The notes under the pieces were generated by a model, which saw nothing but the letters and a program-made list of their open reading frames with translations, had not been told where the DNA came from and searched no databases. The translations under genes and the position numbers were made by a program. DNA of 46,165 nucleotides from Heterotrichella gracilis (Eukaryota; Sar; Xanthophyceae; Tribonematales; Xanthonemataceae): contig JAULBX010026419.1 in the NCBI GenBank assembly GCA_032358255.1, positions 2,116 to 48,280 of the forward strand, in the 5' to 3' direction. How positions within the stretch are numbered: position 1 is the first letter of the stretch; every line of letters starts with the position of its first letter. Positions 10,551 to 22,500 of this stretch are shown piece after piece.

Positions 10551-13500
10551 CTACACCACCGCCAGCTCCGCCGCCCCCTTCACCCCCTTGAGCGTGGGTG
10601 CAGCCGCCACCACCACCGCCGCGCACTGCCTCCCGGACAGGGTGGCCCCCTCCATGGAGTCAATATAGTCCTGCTTGGTGTAGGACCCCGCCAGGAAGAA
10701 ATTGGGCACGGGGGTCTTCTGGTCGGGCCTATATGGGTCCATGCCGGGGGCCTCCCGGTACAGGCTCTGCGCGATCTTGACAATGGAGTGCCACTGGAGG
10801 GTGAGGTCCTTGGCTGAGGGGAATAGCCGCCGCACCTGGAACGGGTGTGAGGGGTGCATCTGAGTGTGTGTGGGTATGTGTGTTGGTGGTGATGGTGGTG
10901 TAGGGGGAGGTTGAGCAGGCACAGTGTCAGGAGTGGTGTGGTGTCTCACCATATGACACTGCTCCACCCCTTCAGCAGAAAAACCCCGATCCTCATGTAC
11001 CCAATGCACTAACCCATTCACAAGCGAATGACCATTTTCCGATTACCGCCTCATCCACCTAGGCCGCAATCTCCTCATTGGGCAGCGGCATGCAGCATTT
11101 TGCGGCCAAGGTGGACGAGATTTACTGCACTTTTAGTACACCCTTTTCATTTCATGTATTCACTCCCCGTATTCCTTCCCCATTCACCTGCTCGTCCACC
11201 TTGGCGGCGATCTCCTCATTGGGCAGCGGCATGTAGGGGTCGGCGGGCGTGAGCACGCACTGCATCAGCGACCCCTGGCCCTCGCGGTAGTAGTCCACCG
11301 GTGACGTCAGCGCCAGGTCAGCAAAGCACGAGAAGTCTGCGTCGGCGCTGTACAGCAGGTTGTCCAGGCCAGCAGCCTTGCCCATCTGGCGCATCTTGAC
11401 GGGGTCCTGGAGGGCAGGGTTAGGGTTTCATTCAGGGGTTTATTTAAGGTTTCAAGATCTAGCGCTTAGGGTTTTAGCTTCAGTCAATGGGTGACGTCAG
11501 CGCCAGGTCAGCAAAGCACGAGAAGTCTGCGTCGGCACTGTACAGCAGGTTGTCCAGCCCCGCAGCCTTGCCCATCTGGCGCATCTTGGCGGGGTCCTGG
11601 GGGATTGGGGTTACATAATTTTATACAGGGGTTTATTCAGGGTTTTAGCGTTGGAAGGTTGGGGGTTGTCATGGGTTCAGGGCTTTATGCAGGGTGTCAG
11701 GGTATGTAGGGGCAGGGGTTAGGGTTTCATCCAGGGTTTCAGGATCTAGCGCTTAGGGTTTTAGCGTCCAAAGGTTGCGGGTTAATCAACGAGCCAGGTC
11801 AGCGCCAAGTCAGCAAAGCAGGAGAATCAGATTGCCCAGGCCCAATTGAAAAGAGCAGATTGTCCAGGCACCCCCTACCTGCATTTCCGTGACCCATCCG
11901 TCATAGCGCAGCTGCACCGTGATGACTGGCACCCCCACCAGCTGGAACACGTTGTCAAACAGCTTCATGTTGCGCCACGCCTGGAAAGAAGGGGGAGAGG
12001 GGGCCATGGGCGTGGGTATGGCGGCACGGGTGTGTTTGCAAAAGGACAGAGGGTGATCATATTATCACTTCGCAGGGCAGGGCAGCGTGCATGGGGGAAT
12101 GCAGCGACCGAGGTATGTTAAGCATCCGCACATACCACACGCACATGTAAGCTCACTGATTATATGACCCCGTACCCTCACTCAAAACCCTACCGCACCT
12201 GTGGTATAAGCCGCTTTGCCCCCGGCACATCCAGAACGACCACATGTATGTCTACCTTAACCACCATCTCCTAGTGTGCCCTAGCCATGCGCAGGCCACA
12301 CACCCTTTACCCTAGATCACACCCTAGCCCTGCACCCCTACATGCGTGAGGAGATGCATCCCACACCCCCCAACCCACGCTTTCCACCTAAAATAGTATT
12401 TATTTGTGAATGAGGACTCAGCACCGCACCTGTGGTATGAGCCGCTTTGCCCCTGGTACATCCAGCGCCGCTATGTAGGCATCTGCCTTGACCACCATCT
12501 CCTCGTTTGCCCTCGCCATGCGCAGCCCAGACACCACGGGGACCCCGTCGGGCCCCATGTCGTATAATATCTCCCTGGGATGGAGCAAGGGGGGAAATGG
12601 GGTTGGTGGCGTGGGGAAGGGTGGGGGGTTTGTGCAGCGTACATGTGGAGAGAACCCCATGACATATACCACCCCATGCCCACATGGAACCTCCACCCCC
12701 AGGCCCTTGATGTAATCCAAGTTTGGCGTCAACGGGCGCTTGGCGACCTTTACCCCACGCCCTCCATCCATCACCCACCAAGTTACAGACCCATGTCCCC
12801 ACCGTACTCCACACCCTCGCCCTTCCTTTACCCCACCCGCTTTCATCCCATTCCCATCCCTCACCTGCACCCCGTGCGCACATGGAACCTGCCCCCCCTG
12901 GCCTCAATGTAATCCGTGATCGGCTTCAGCAACCGCTCCGCGGGCGACCCATCCAGCATGCGCAGCGAACTCGCGTCGGTCTTGGTTGCAAAGAACTGGA
13001 AAATCGACAGCATGCAGCGCGCGGAGATGTCGTTGCAGTCCAGGAAGCCAAGCGCGTAGGCTGCGTGAGGGGTGGGGGCGATGGTTGGGAAGGGAATAAG
13101 GTGGGTGGGTGGGGTGGTGGTGCAGTGGTACAATTCATAGAAATGTGAGATTGGCGGCATGCAGCGACATGTCAAACAAGGAGGCTGCCAGTGCCACTCT
13201 GGCAGTGTGGGGGGTTAATACAACATTCGTGAGGTACAATGAGAATTCGGTCTCTAAATTTCAAACTCTTTTAGTTGAAAGGTTCTGCGACATCCGTAAT
13301 ATGCGCACCAACTGGGTCCCACATGCGGTCGATTGATCCCTGCGACCCCCCGTGGCTCTTGAACCAGTCCGTGAAGCTGATGTTGTCCAGCGCCCGGATG
13401 TCCCTCATGCCCCCCTCTGGGTCGAACAGCGCGCGCACCACAGGGGAGGTACCCAGCGCCAGGGAGTTGGCTGCCTTGTCCCAGGTGGACAACTGGGGGG

Positions 13501-15595
13501 TGGTGAAGAAGGCCTTCAAGCCTGGGGAGGGAAGGGGAGGCGTGCATGGGTGGGTGGGGATGCGGAGATGTGTTGTCTGTGGCGTAGGTCAGGATTGTTT
13601 GATTCAAAATTTGACCTCGACTTTTTCCATTATACAAGATTTTTATACAAGATTTTATTTGACAGTCACATTCAGGGAGCCAACCCGGGCTCGCGAGACT
13701 GTTGGAGGCGCTTAAAGAAGTCACCCCGCTCACTAAAAACAATAATTTGATAAATCATATGATTGATTAAGGATAATTTTTTTTGTGGCAATGTCGTGCA
13801 TTGAGTTGCGGGGCATGAAGGCCACACATTGTTGCCTGGCTTGTGTTTGCAGCCCAGCCCAAACACATGCTGGGCTGCAGGTGCCCTTATTGCATGCCCT
13901 AATCCCCTAATACTGGTTCACAAATCTGTTACCCAACTTCGCTTTCCCTACCACAACCCGATTTATCACGACTTGCCACTCCGCCTCCCCCACTCCGCCT
14001 CCGCCCCTCCCCCCCCCTCCAGCCGCCACCTACCGTGGAATGGCGCCCCTATGCGGGTTTCCCCCAGGAAGAACCTGAAGTCCAGCTCGCGTATGTCTCC
14101 CCCCTTGTTCACAAAGGTGTGGGTGTGGTCCTTAAGCAGGAGGTTGTCAAGCACGCCACACTTGGCCATCAGCCTGCATACACAAAAAGATATTAATAAC
14201 TACGGCCAGAAGCCTGCACACTCCACACCACATATCGCACCACATCACACGCCACCTCAAGACACGGCACCTTAGCCTGGGCACGAGGGCTGTCAGGATG
14301 CAAAGGAGCGTGGGGGAGCCTGAGCAGCTGTGTAGTACATGCCGTGGTTGCTGTAAGTGTGTGGAGGAGCTGACAGCAGCACTGCAGAGGGCTTAGCAGC
14401 CACGTGTCCTCACTCCAGTCGGAGCAAGTTGGTGCTCAGGCGCACTCTAAGTAACTAGCAGCAGCATATTTGCTGTACCTGAACAGGTTGAAGTAGCACC
14501 CAAAGAACACGTGCAGCCCCATCTCGATGTGGTTCCCGTCCTTGTCCTTGTAGGAGGCAACCTTGCCACCGATGAAGGGCCGGGACTCGTAGATGTCCAC
14601 CTCATAGCCCTGCTCAATGAGCTCCACTGCGGTGGAGAGCCCGGACAGCCCGCTGCCAATGATGGCCACCTTGAGCTTTGGCGCTCCCTGCGCAGGATGA
14701 GGGTATGCTGGGAACAGCTACGAGTGTTCAAATGTCTGCAAGCACGAGCCTTGGTGCCCCATGCACAGTGTGCTACAAGTGGCGGTGGAATCCCTAGGGA
14801 GTATGGAACTAGGAGTATGAGCCTGTGGCTCAGGTCACACCCTGACCTACAACTCAGCCAATAATTGCAACTTTGAGCTTTGGCGCTCCCTGCACAGATA
14901 AGGGACATGCTGCCAGCCAGGGCTACAGCGGTGTCGGGTATAAGACTGTGCAAAAATAATTTAACCGCCAATAGTGACACCTTAAGATCTGGTGCTTCTG
15001 AGTAGATGACATTGTCCTAAACCAGTGAGTGGTGCTTTGCAGGCCATGGCCACCCCTCTCCCCTATCAGTGGTGCAAACCATGCCGGTGTGCATGCACGT
15101 ACTTGTTTGGGGGCTGGCAGCTCATCAGGGTACAGCGACTTGAGAGGAGCATCTCCTGTGACCTTGCCTCCAGACACAACAGCTGCTGCTGCTTGCACAA
15201 CCCCTGCAGGATCACCAGTCGAGGTGGGCCACTGGTGCACACTGGGCCATGCACATTGTGAGTTGCGTTCGATGTAAGGCACAAAGCGGCTGCTTTGCTC
15301 GCCAAAGCAGAATGAAGGGCAAGTTGGGTACAATGCGCGGTTGAAGGTGGTTCAATTGAGTTGTTAAAGGTCGAGAGTGGTGGGTGGTTATCTGGCCCAA
15401 CCCATCCCACCACCAAGGGTACATCCCACCACCGTCAACTGCTTGAGGAGCGTACCCACCTCTGCGACAGTGAAGACGAAGTTCTCTTTGAGAAGAGCGT
15501 GAGGTGAAGGCTACCGGCCTCGGTACAAAGCTGGATGTAAGCTTGCTGGGACCCACAACGGTGGTCCCGGCAGAATGAGACATGACACCCTGCAT
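10551..15595 (-). CDS. ZDS: Zeta-carotene desaturase, plastid
   Basis: ZDS desaturates zeta-carotene to neurosporene and lycopene in plastids, with FAD and plastoquinone. Exons (minus strand): about 15,595-15,457 (transit peptide), 15,294-15,105, 14,687-14,478, 14,173-14,034, 13,522-13,308, 13,057-12,892, 12,571-12,429, 11,980-11,877, 11,402-11,190 and 10,837-10,551 (stop TAG 10,551-10,553). The FAD-binding motif [16 protein letters not shown] is followed by [10 protein letters not shown]. Then come the ZDS-type [42 protein letters not shown] and [14 protein letters not shown], and finally [20 protein letters not shown] near the C-terminus. The HVFFGCY and [10 protein letters not shown] motifs favour ZDS over phytoene desaturase. 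ATG 15,595 is the first ATG in a Ser/Arg-rich leader; ATG 15,583 is an alternative. Joining exons 1 and 2 requires donor GG|gtacgc. Several introns contain partial copies of adjacent exons. Confidence 0.95.
11060..11118 (-). pseudogene. Partial copy of the 3' edge of the ZDS 11,402-11,190 exon
   Basis: The bases around 11,066-11,092 (ctcctcattgggcagcggca) repeat 11,211-11,233 of the real exon, then a scrambled gcggccaaggtggacgag follows. It lies in the last ZDS intron and has no complete splice frame. Confidence 0.7.
11490..11602 (-). repeat. Tandem copy of the 5' half of a ZDS exon
   Basis: Positions 11,490-11,602 duplicate 11,300-11,412 at nearly every base, including the acceptor before [18 protein letters not shown]. 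The offset is 190 bases, and the adjoining intron with its telomere-like ttagggttt runs is copied too. The duplicate lacks the exon's 3' half and donor, and reads into an in-frame TGA after LALTSPID. If its acceptor were used it would truncate the enzyme. A third, decayed copy lies at about 11,795-11,876. Confidence 0.85.
12193..12305 (-). pseudogene. Decayed copy of the 3' part of a ZDS exon
   Basis: This matches about 12,424-12,535, the end of the 12,571-12,429 exon, including its gtgcgg donor. It still encodes [12 protein letters not shown], but an in-frame TAG interrupts it where the real exon has a glutamate codon. It lies in the following intron. Confidence 0.8.
12671..12750 (-). pseudogene. 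Decayed copy of the 3' part of the ZDS 13,057-12,892 exon
   Basis: The segment resembles about 12,877-12,945. On the minus strand it reads [18 protein letters not shown] where the real exon reads [18 protein letters not shown]. It lies in the next intron downstream and lost the reading-frame constraint some time ago. Confidence 0.7.
14848..14907 (-). pseudogene. Decoy copy of the 5' edge of the ZDS FAD-binding exon
   Basis: A copy of the acceptor and first codons ([11 protein letters not shown]) lies about 200 bases upstream of the true exon start at 14,687. It keeps a cag acceptor but reaches a stop codon right after AIIG. Use of this site would abort the FAD-binding motif. Confidence 0.75.
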
Positions 15596-16588
15596 TGCTG
15601 TGCGTCTAGCAGCCACAACTGGTGTGTCCAAGAACCCACTTAACTTCCAGTGACGTTTTCAACGTTATATGGTCCAAGCTACCAAAGAACGAGGAGTCCA
15701 ACCCCACAAGCAGAGTGACGTTGGCACAGTGGCCGCACAGTGTGGTGTGCAAGTGAGTCGCTGGAATGGCAGTGCGAGAGCCAGCAGTTTGCCGAGAAGT
15801 TGCTTGCAGCGCAGACATACCACAACTAGCTTGTGGTGTGGTGTGAGGCTTTCGTGTTTACAGCTGCAGCTAGCTGCCTACTTTTTTCCCGCGCTTGCAG
15901 CGGTAAAGGATGAGGCTGGCAGCCACTCATATTTGCAGACATCCAACCTGAACCCTAGGATAGGGTTCTACACCTGATTTGCTGGGCACACATTAAGAAC
16001 TAGAAAGGAGTGTGTGTCAATTCGGGAAATTCAGCAAGTAAGAAGTGTGAACCAAATGAAAACAAACAACTTATCATGTGAATAGCTGGGGCAGATAATT
16101 GTCAGACCTACAACTGAAAAGTTTCAGGGGCACGTGCCACAACGGCTCTACCCCAGGATTGTCAAGCATCACGTATCAATACATTTTCATATTGACCGAC
16201 TGTCATACAGTCGCAAGTCAGTGTACAGGTGGTATCATGCATTAGCTGAGGATGCACCCACATGGCTCTGGAGCACACATAATGCACAGGCCAAGCCTTA
16301 CCCCTCCAGGGCGATTTTGCCGGGTCAGTCAATACATCGCGCCAAGGCCTTGCAAATCCCCTTATATCACGTGCTTTGAACAACTGTGGAAAGAGAAAAA
16401 AAAGCCAGAGATAGTGAACCTCAAAGATGGCCAGAAAGTGCGCCCTTGCCAGCCCCAATCACATGGCTAGGGGTTTCCGCGACAAGGTACACGCCCACAA
16501 CCACCAAGCCACCAGGCTGGTGATAGGCTGGGAAAGCCTTGTCTGCCACTCTCAAGTCCACTAGGGGTGGATCAGGCATCCATCTTGC
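15596..16588. other. ZDS upstream region and SMCHD1-like 3' flank
   Basis: About 1 kb lies between the ZDS ATG and the stop codon of the upstream SMCHD1-like gene on the same strand. It must hold the ZDS promoter and 5' leader and the 3' untranslated region of the larger gene. I see no clear TATA box, known light-response element or coding exon. Confidence 0.4.
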
Positions 16589-19500
16589 CTATCCGCCGCC
16601 GCTTCTGGCGCCCATTCTCGACTCCCTCCCCCCCCCCACCATCACCACCTCCTGGGCCCACCAGGTGGGGCGAGCGGGCGTTGGTGCGGGTGGTGGGGGA
16701 CAGCACGTCCTGCCCACCAGCCTCCTCCGGCTCTGGCACCCCCCTGCGGCGGGTGTTGCGCTGTGGCTGTGGCTCTGCCTCTGGCGGTGCAGTCCCCGAC
16801 TGGCTGCCTGTAAGGGGTGGCAGGGAGTGAAAAAGGGTTTATCATGCAGGCGCACATGATCCACGCACCGGTGCAGCACAGTGCACTTGCTGGCTGATCC
16901 CCACAATACGACAAACCCCAAAGGGCACTCTCCAGTTGGCCCAGATACCCTGGTTCAGAAACCCTATGCGTCCCTTGTCTTCCCGGCCTGAATAAAACAC
17001 GCATCTCCACCCTCCCCCCTATCCCCACCCTCCCCTGGATCCCCACCCCCGTACCTTGTGCACCCAGCCTCAGCTCCAGCGCATGCTCCAGCTGGCGCTT
17101 CTCCTTCTTCAGCTCCTCCAGGGCCTGCGGGGAGTCACCAGCAGCATACGCACCCTGGGCCGCGGCAAGCGCTGCGCGGCACCGATCCCGCTCTCCCAGT
17201 GCCTCGATCAGTTGGCCCAGGATGACCAGATTGTGGGTGGCGGCCTGGTGGGCTGGCGCCTGGGGTGGGGGGTGGGCGCATGGTGAGAAAAAGGCCGGGT
17301 GGTGGTGGTGGGTGGGTAGGGATTGGGGTTGCACAAGGGGAGGTCAGCGATTGTGAGGATGGTGGAGGGTATAATTACTCACACACTTGGTGGGCCTAGA
17401 CTGTTGGGGGGGGGGTGCTTCAACATGGCAGTACAGAGCTACATGCAGAAAATGGTGGAGGTGAAAGGTGTGCATGGGCCCCCTTGAAAGGTAATAGATA
17501 ACAATAGTTTAATAAGAAAAGGCCTTTGTGGCCACTGCTTGTATAGTTCTTAATGGTCATGTTTTTTTTTAGTATGGGGATGGATTTGTTTTGGTATAAG
17601 CCCCCAAAATGGGTTTGATTTGGTATAAGCACTGCACCAAAGGACGAGCTTGGTATATAAACCAATATTTTTGGTATAAGCCCAAAATTGCTATAAGGTT
17701 ACAACTAAATGTAATCCCTGCCCAGCATTTAAAGACCCTAACCATTTGGAACGACAAAAAGCCTTCAGTGGTCAATTAGCCAGGAAAATTCACTAGAAAA
17801 CCCTGCAAGACACTCTAAATAACCCTAACCCGCAGGCAGTAATCCTACAAGGGTTTATATGCCAGGAAAAATCACTACTGAATCCTGCAGGGCACACTAA
17901 ATATTCCTAGACCCGCCTGCAGGCAAATACCGTAACCACGGTGACATAGAAACCCTACAAGGGCTTTATAGGGTTCATTCCTGACCAGACAACGCGCTGA
18001 GTAGGGTTTATGTTGAGTTGGCCATGTCCTAAAGTTAGGGTTCTGAAACCACATACCCAAATTGGCCTTATTTGTGGCCCTATACCACAACTGATCCTTC
18101 AAGGTGGGGCTATACTAGTATAGACCCTATCTGCACCCTTATACCAAAACAAACCCACTTGGCACCACTATACTAAAACAAAACCAACCGCATACCAAAA
18201 TTATATTATTACCGTTCTTAATTCCTAGCACTGTTAATAATACAATTCCTGCATGTAATGCTTCTGAATCGTCTCCTTGCTTGCTGTAATGGCAGCAGGG
18301 ATGTTAAGGCTAGGGACAGGCTCCTTACCACAAAACCCCTTCCACCCACCCACCCCTGCGCCCCTTCCCTACCTCCTCCGCCACAGTGGCCCCCATGCGC
18401 ACGGGCGCCTGGTCCACGTCCACCACCCTGAAGCTTGCCCCCATCACGCTACCTCGGCTGCTCAGCTTCTTGCCATCCAGGGTCAGCACATCGCCGATGT
18501 TGGTTCGCAGGACCTGCGCAAGGGGAATGGCCAATGAATGCATGCGTCAGATCGTATTACAACAAACATCAATACCAGCATGGACCATGGTTGTTTAATT
18601 ATTACATGCATTTCGACAGACAGCCGTACTGGCGCCAAACAGTCCTGGCACTTCATAGCATTTGATCTTGCGCAATCCAAGGTATGGCACGGCATTATTA
18701 TAGGGGGCTGAGAGGTGTACATAAAGCCCCCATATGGATGTTGTGCACCATATTGAAAGGGGTGTATACAGGGCTGTTTTTGAAGGACATGCATGCATGG
18801 CGTGTGGCAACTGATCAATGGATGCACTCCACCCAGTGCCTCACCACATCCATTATCCTGCACACATTTGTGCTGATTTGCTCCGAAGAGTCTGCAAGGG
18901 TTAGGGGGTTAGGGTTTGTTGCCAGCCCAGCACCCACCTGCACCATGAACTCCCGATAGTCCTGCGCCTGGTCCAGCGTCTCAAACACCATGGTGGCCCC
19001 CATCTGGGGCTGGAAAAGCGCTGCGCGATCCCCAGCCTTCACTGGCCGCACCAGGTTCACTGCGTAGCCCAGGCACCCAGGCGGCCATTGGTGCTCCTCC
19101 ACCGCCAGGTTGCCTGGGGGCTGCTTGCGTGCCTTGCGCAGGCGTGACATGACTGCGGCGTGCGGCAGCGCGTTGTTGAGGGGGGGATCGGAGCCACTGC
19201 ATGCCGCTGCCATCAGCTGCCTGGCCAGGGGGCTGGCGCCTGCGGCCATGTCGGGGCCGCCCTGCGGGTTCTGGCACCTGCAACAAGGAGCACATTGTGT
19301 GTCATTTGCTGTTGCAAACGTAACTCTTCCCAACCCTGCGTGTCTATGAAGATCCTTGCTGGCAACAAGGACACACCGCAGCACGCATTAAAGACTCCAC
19401 ACAGCAGCGCCCCCCCCACCCTCCCAAGCCCCCGAGATCGCATCTCAGCACAGTTCTTATTACCTTGCTGCCATCAATTATTATTGAAATGATGGACAAA

Positions 19501-22500
19501 GCTACAATACTTTTGTGTTAATGTATACCTATGTAGTATGGTTACCTTGTTACCCTATGTCTCACCTGAGCACGCCGGTCATGGGCAGAATCTCAGGCAT
19601 GGGCAGGTCCTGGCTTTGTATGAGCTGGATGAGGTACTTGAGCGCCTCGCGGTCCTTCACCACCACCACCTTGAGAACGCTGCCGTAGTTGGCAGAGAGC
19701 ATGGTGGCCAGGCGCGCATCGTCCACCGTCATCAGCTGCGCCATCACGCCGATCACATCCTGGCGACCTGCACAGGGGGGGGCGCATGTTGGCACTAGCG
19801 CATTGGCGCACACAGCGTGGCGCACACCCGTAAGATTGCAAGTCAAGGCGATACGAAGAGCAATAGGAATGATTGATGTGTGCACACATTCACCTGGCAG
19901 GCTGGGCACACAAAAGGAGCAAGGCAGATCACATGTGCATCACCCACATGCAGGTCACAAGCTCTGATCCCCACCCATGCACAAGCACTGCGCCATTGCC
20001 AAACCACTGCCCCCAGCTGGAGCAAAATTCCCACCCACCTGTCGCCAGGCACCTCGCAATGGCGGTGGTGGCCGACCCCGGCCCACCGAACCGCGGTTCC
20101 CGCACGTTTGTGCCCGCCTGCACCCCCTGATCCACCTGCTGCTGCACCCTGGCCAGCATGTCCTGGGCCTCAGCCACGGTCCCGGGCTTGTCGTCTGCAC
20201 GCAAGGCGGGGTGGATGGGCGGGTGAAGAGGGCACACGTAGGGCACAATAAGGGTGGTGAGGTGTGGGGGTGCGATGAGGGCTACTGTGTGGGTGTCTGC
20301 CTAGGCGCGTGGGCAGCAGGGCCTGTGATGGGGTTGATGAGGGTGTACCCGCTATGCCCATGACTAGCTGGAGAATCCGAGACACTGTGGAGATGGAGGG
20401 TGATTCTCACATTCGCCACCCATGTGCAGCCATGTGGTGCCCCATCCCCACCCCATCCCTACCCCCGCGCCCCTACCTAGCCTGAGCGCCTTGTGCCGCT
20501 CCCCCACCACCCTGTCCGCCTTGGCCACCTCCTTCTGCGCATCCTTCACCGCCTTGTGCAGCGCCTTCTTGGTGTCCTCCAGCCGCTTCTGCTTCGCCAT
20601 GTTGCGGTTGCGCCGCTGCGTGTACTCCGCCACCTCCCGGGTGCGCAGCACGTTGTCGCAGAACTGCAGGCCGCACTCCCAGGTGGGCAGCCAGAGCGAG
20701 GGGCGTGGGCCGGGCAGGCGCGCCTCGATGACCAGCGAGCAGGTGATGACGGAGGTCTGCGCGGCGTCGATGTCCACCTTGCCTGTGAGGACATGGGGAT
20801 GCTGATCACGGCCTTGTTGGGCCGATACATGAAGCACATGTACACCTATTACTGCACCCATGTGATGCATGTAAATTACCTAAGTAAATAACTAACTAAC
20901 TAACTGCACCCATATATTCATATAGACTATGCATATAAGTGCATTAATGTGACGCCAGTTACTGGAGGGCCACACAGTCACACCTCTACATGCGCCGCTG
21001 CTATATCTGCTTAGCGCCGTGAAGCCTGAACAGCGCTCTCATGGGTGATCCAGGTTTATCTACCTTTTTCTTTATTTTACTAATTGAAAGTTAGTAATTA
21101 TAAAGTTAGTGATTATAAAATACATTCTAAAGCAAATTAGTGGATACTCAATGCATAAAAAATTTATGCAACCCCATGCTCACTTGGGGTTGAGTGAGCA
21201 GAGCGTTTTTCCCCCCACCTCCCCCCCCCTGCCTGGGCCCACTCCATCCCACCCACCCACCTGAGCCCTGCGCCACCACCACGTCGCCCAGGAACACCCT
21301 CCCTTTTGCGTCCGTCACAAACTCACGTGCCCCCTCCAGGTCAGGCAGGCGGCACCCAGCGGCCTCCTGCTCGCTGCCCTCTGCCCACGCCACCATCAGG
21401 CGCAGCGGCACCCCCTCCAGGTGCACGTCATTGCCAAATTCATCGCACAGCTGGGCGGCAGCCTGGGCAAAAATGCGGCGCTCCTGGAGATCCTGCAGGG
21501 CACCGATGGTCGTTTTGGGTCATCTGGACTTGATGGTGGGCTGGAAAATTGTGCGGCATGCATGGGCGTGCACAGGGGCTGGATTTCATATCCCGTTGAC
21601 CACCACAAGGGTGCATGCAGGCTGTGCGAAGATGCGCCGTCCTACATGTCAGATGGCAGTGGCTGTGGCAGGCTGGCCGGGCATGGGTGTGTACAATGGG
21701 CTAGATTTTTCATCCCAATCGGTATTTTGCAATCAGCTACATCACAGTCCCACCATTGACCCCCTCCCCGCACCAGATCTCTCATTACACCACAACACCC
21801 TCTCCTTCCACCATGCCCTTCCCCTTGAGACCACCCCTTCACGCACCTCCCCGTTTGACACCGACACCTCCTCCGGCGCCTCCTCGCACCCCAGCACCAC
21901 CGACACCTGCACAGGCGGGCCCACAGCCACCGTCAGCGTCTCTGCCCCGCTGCGCACAGTGGTCTGGGCCCTGCTTAGCGACTTGACCAGCTCGGGCCGG
22001 CTCTCGGTGTACTCCGCAGTGACTGAGTAGGGGCCCGACACGGTGAGGGGGTCAGTGGTGAAGGTGAAGGTGCGGGCGGCGGCAGCGGAGGGGGCTGCAG
22101 GCAGCGTGGGCTTGACAAAGATGGAGTCCTCGCGGCCACCACCTGCAGGTGCCATGGGTGCAGGGGTCAGAAGAGGCGTGGCCAGCAAGTTGCGCGCTGA
22201 GCAAAAGGTGGGGTGCAATGCCACGCAATTGCCGCGCCATGGCACAACAATGCGCACCGCAGCTATGGGAAGGGAGACTAACCTGGCAAAAGTCATGTGC
22301 CTTCCTTCCCTGCTATTTTCCGATTAGCAAAAGTTTACCCACCTTCCGGCAGTAGGCGCAGCGCCAGTCCCTCCCATGCCGCCTGCGGCAGCCCGTTGCC
22401 GTCCTCCGTGTCCACCACCACCACGCACGTGCCTGAGGTGTTGACGGGCAAGGGCTGCGCCAAGCTGGCTGTGTCCACGCGCAGCCCCGTCACGATATTG

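Noticed and set aside
10551-15595. Phytoene desaturase instead of ZDS.
   Set aside because: The [17 protein letters not shown] and WDPVAYALGF signatures are those of zeta-carotene desaturase.
21194-22030. Plus-strand open frame of nearly 280 codons.
   Set aside because: It is Pro/Ser/Thr-rich low-complexity sequence antisense to two SMCHD1-like exons and an intron.
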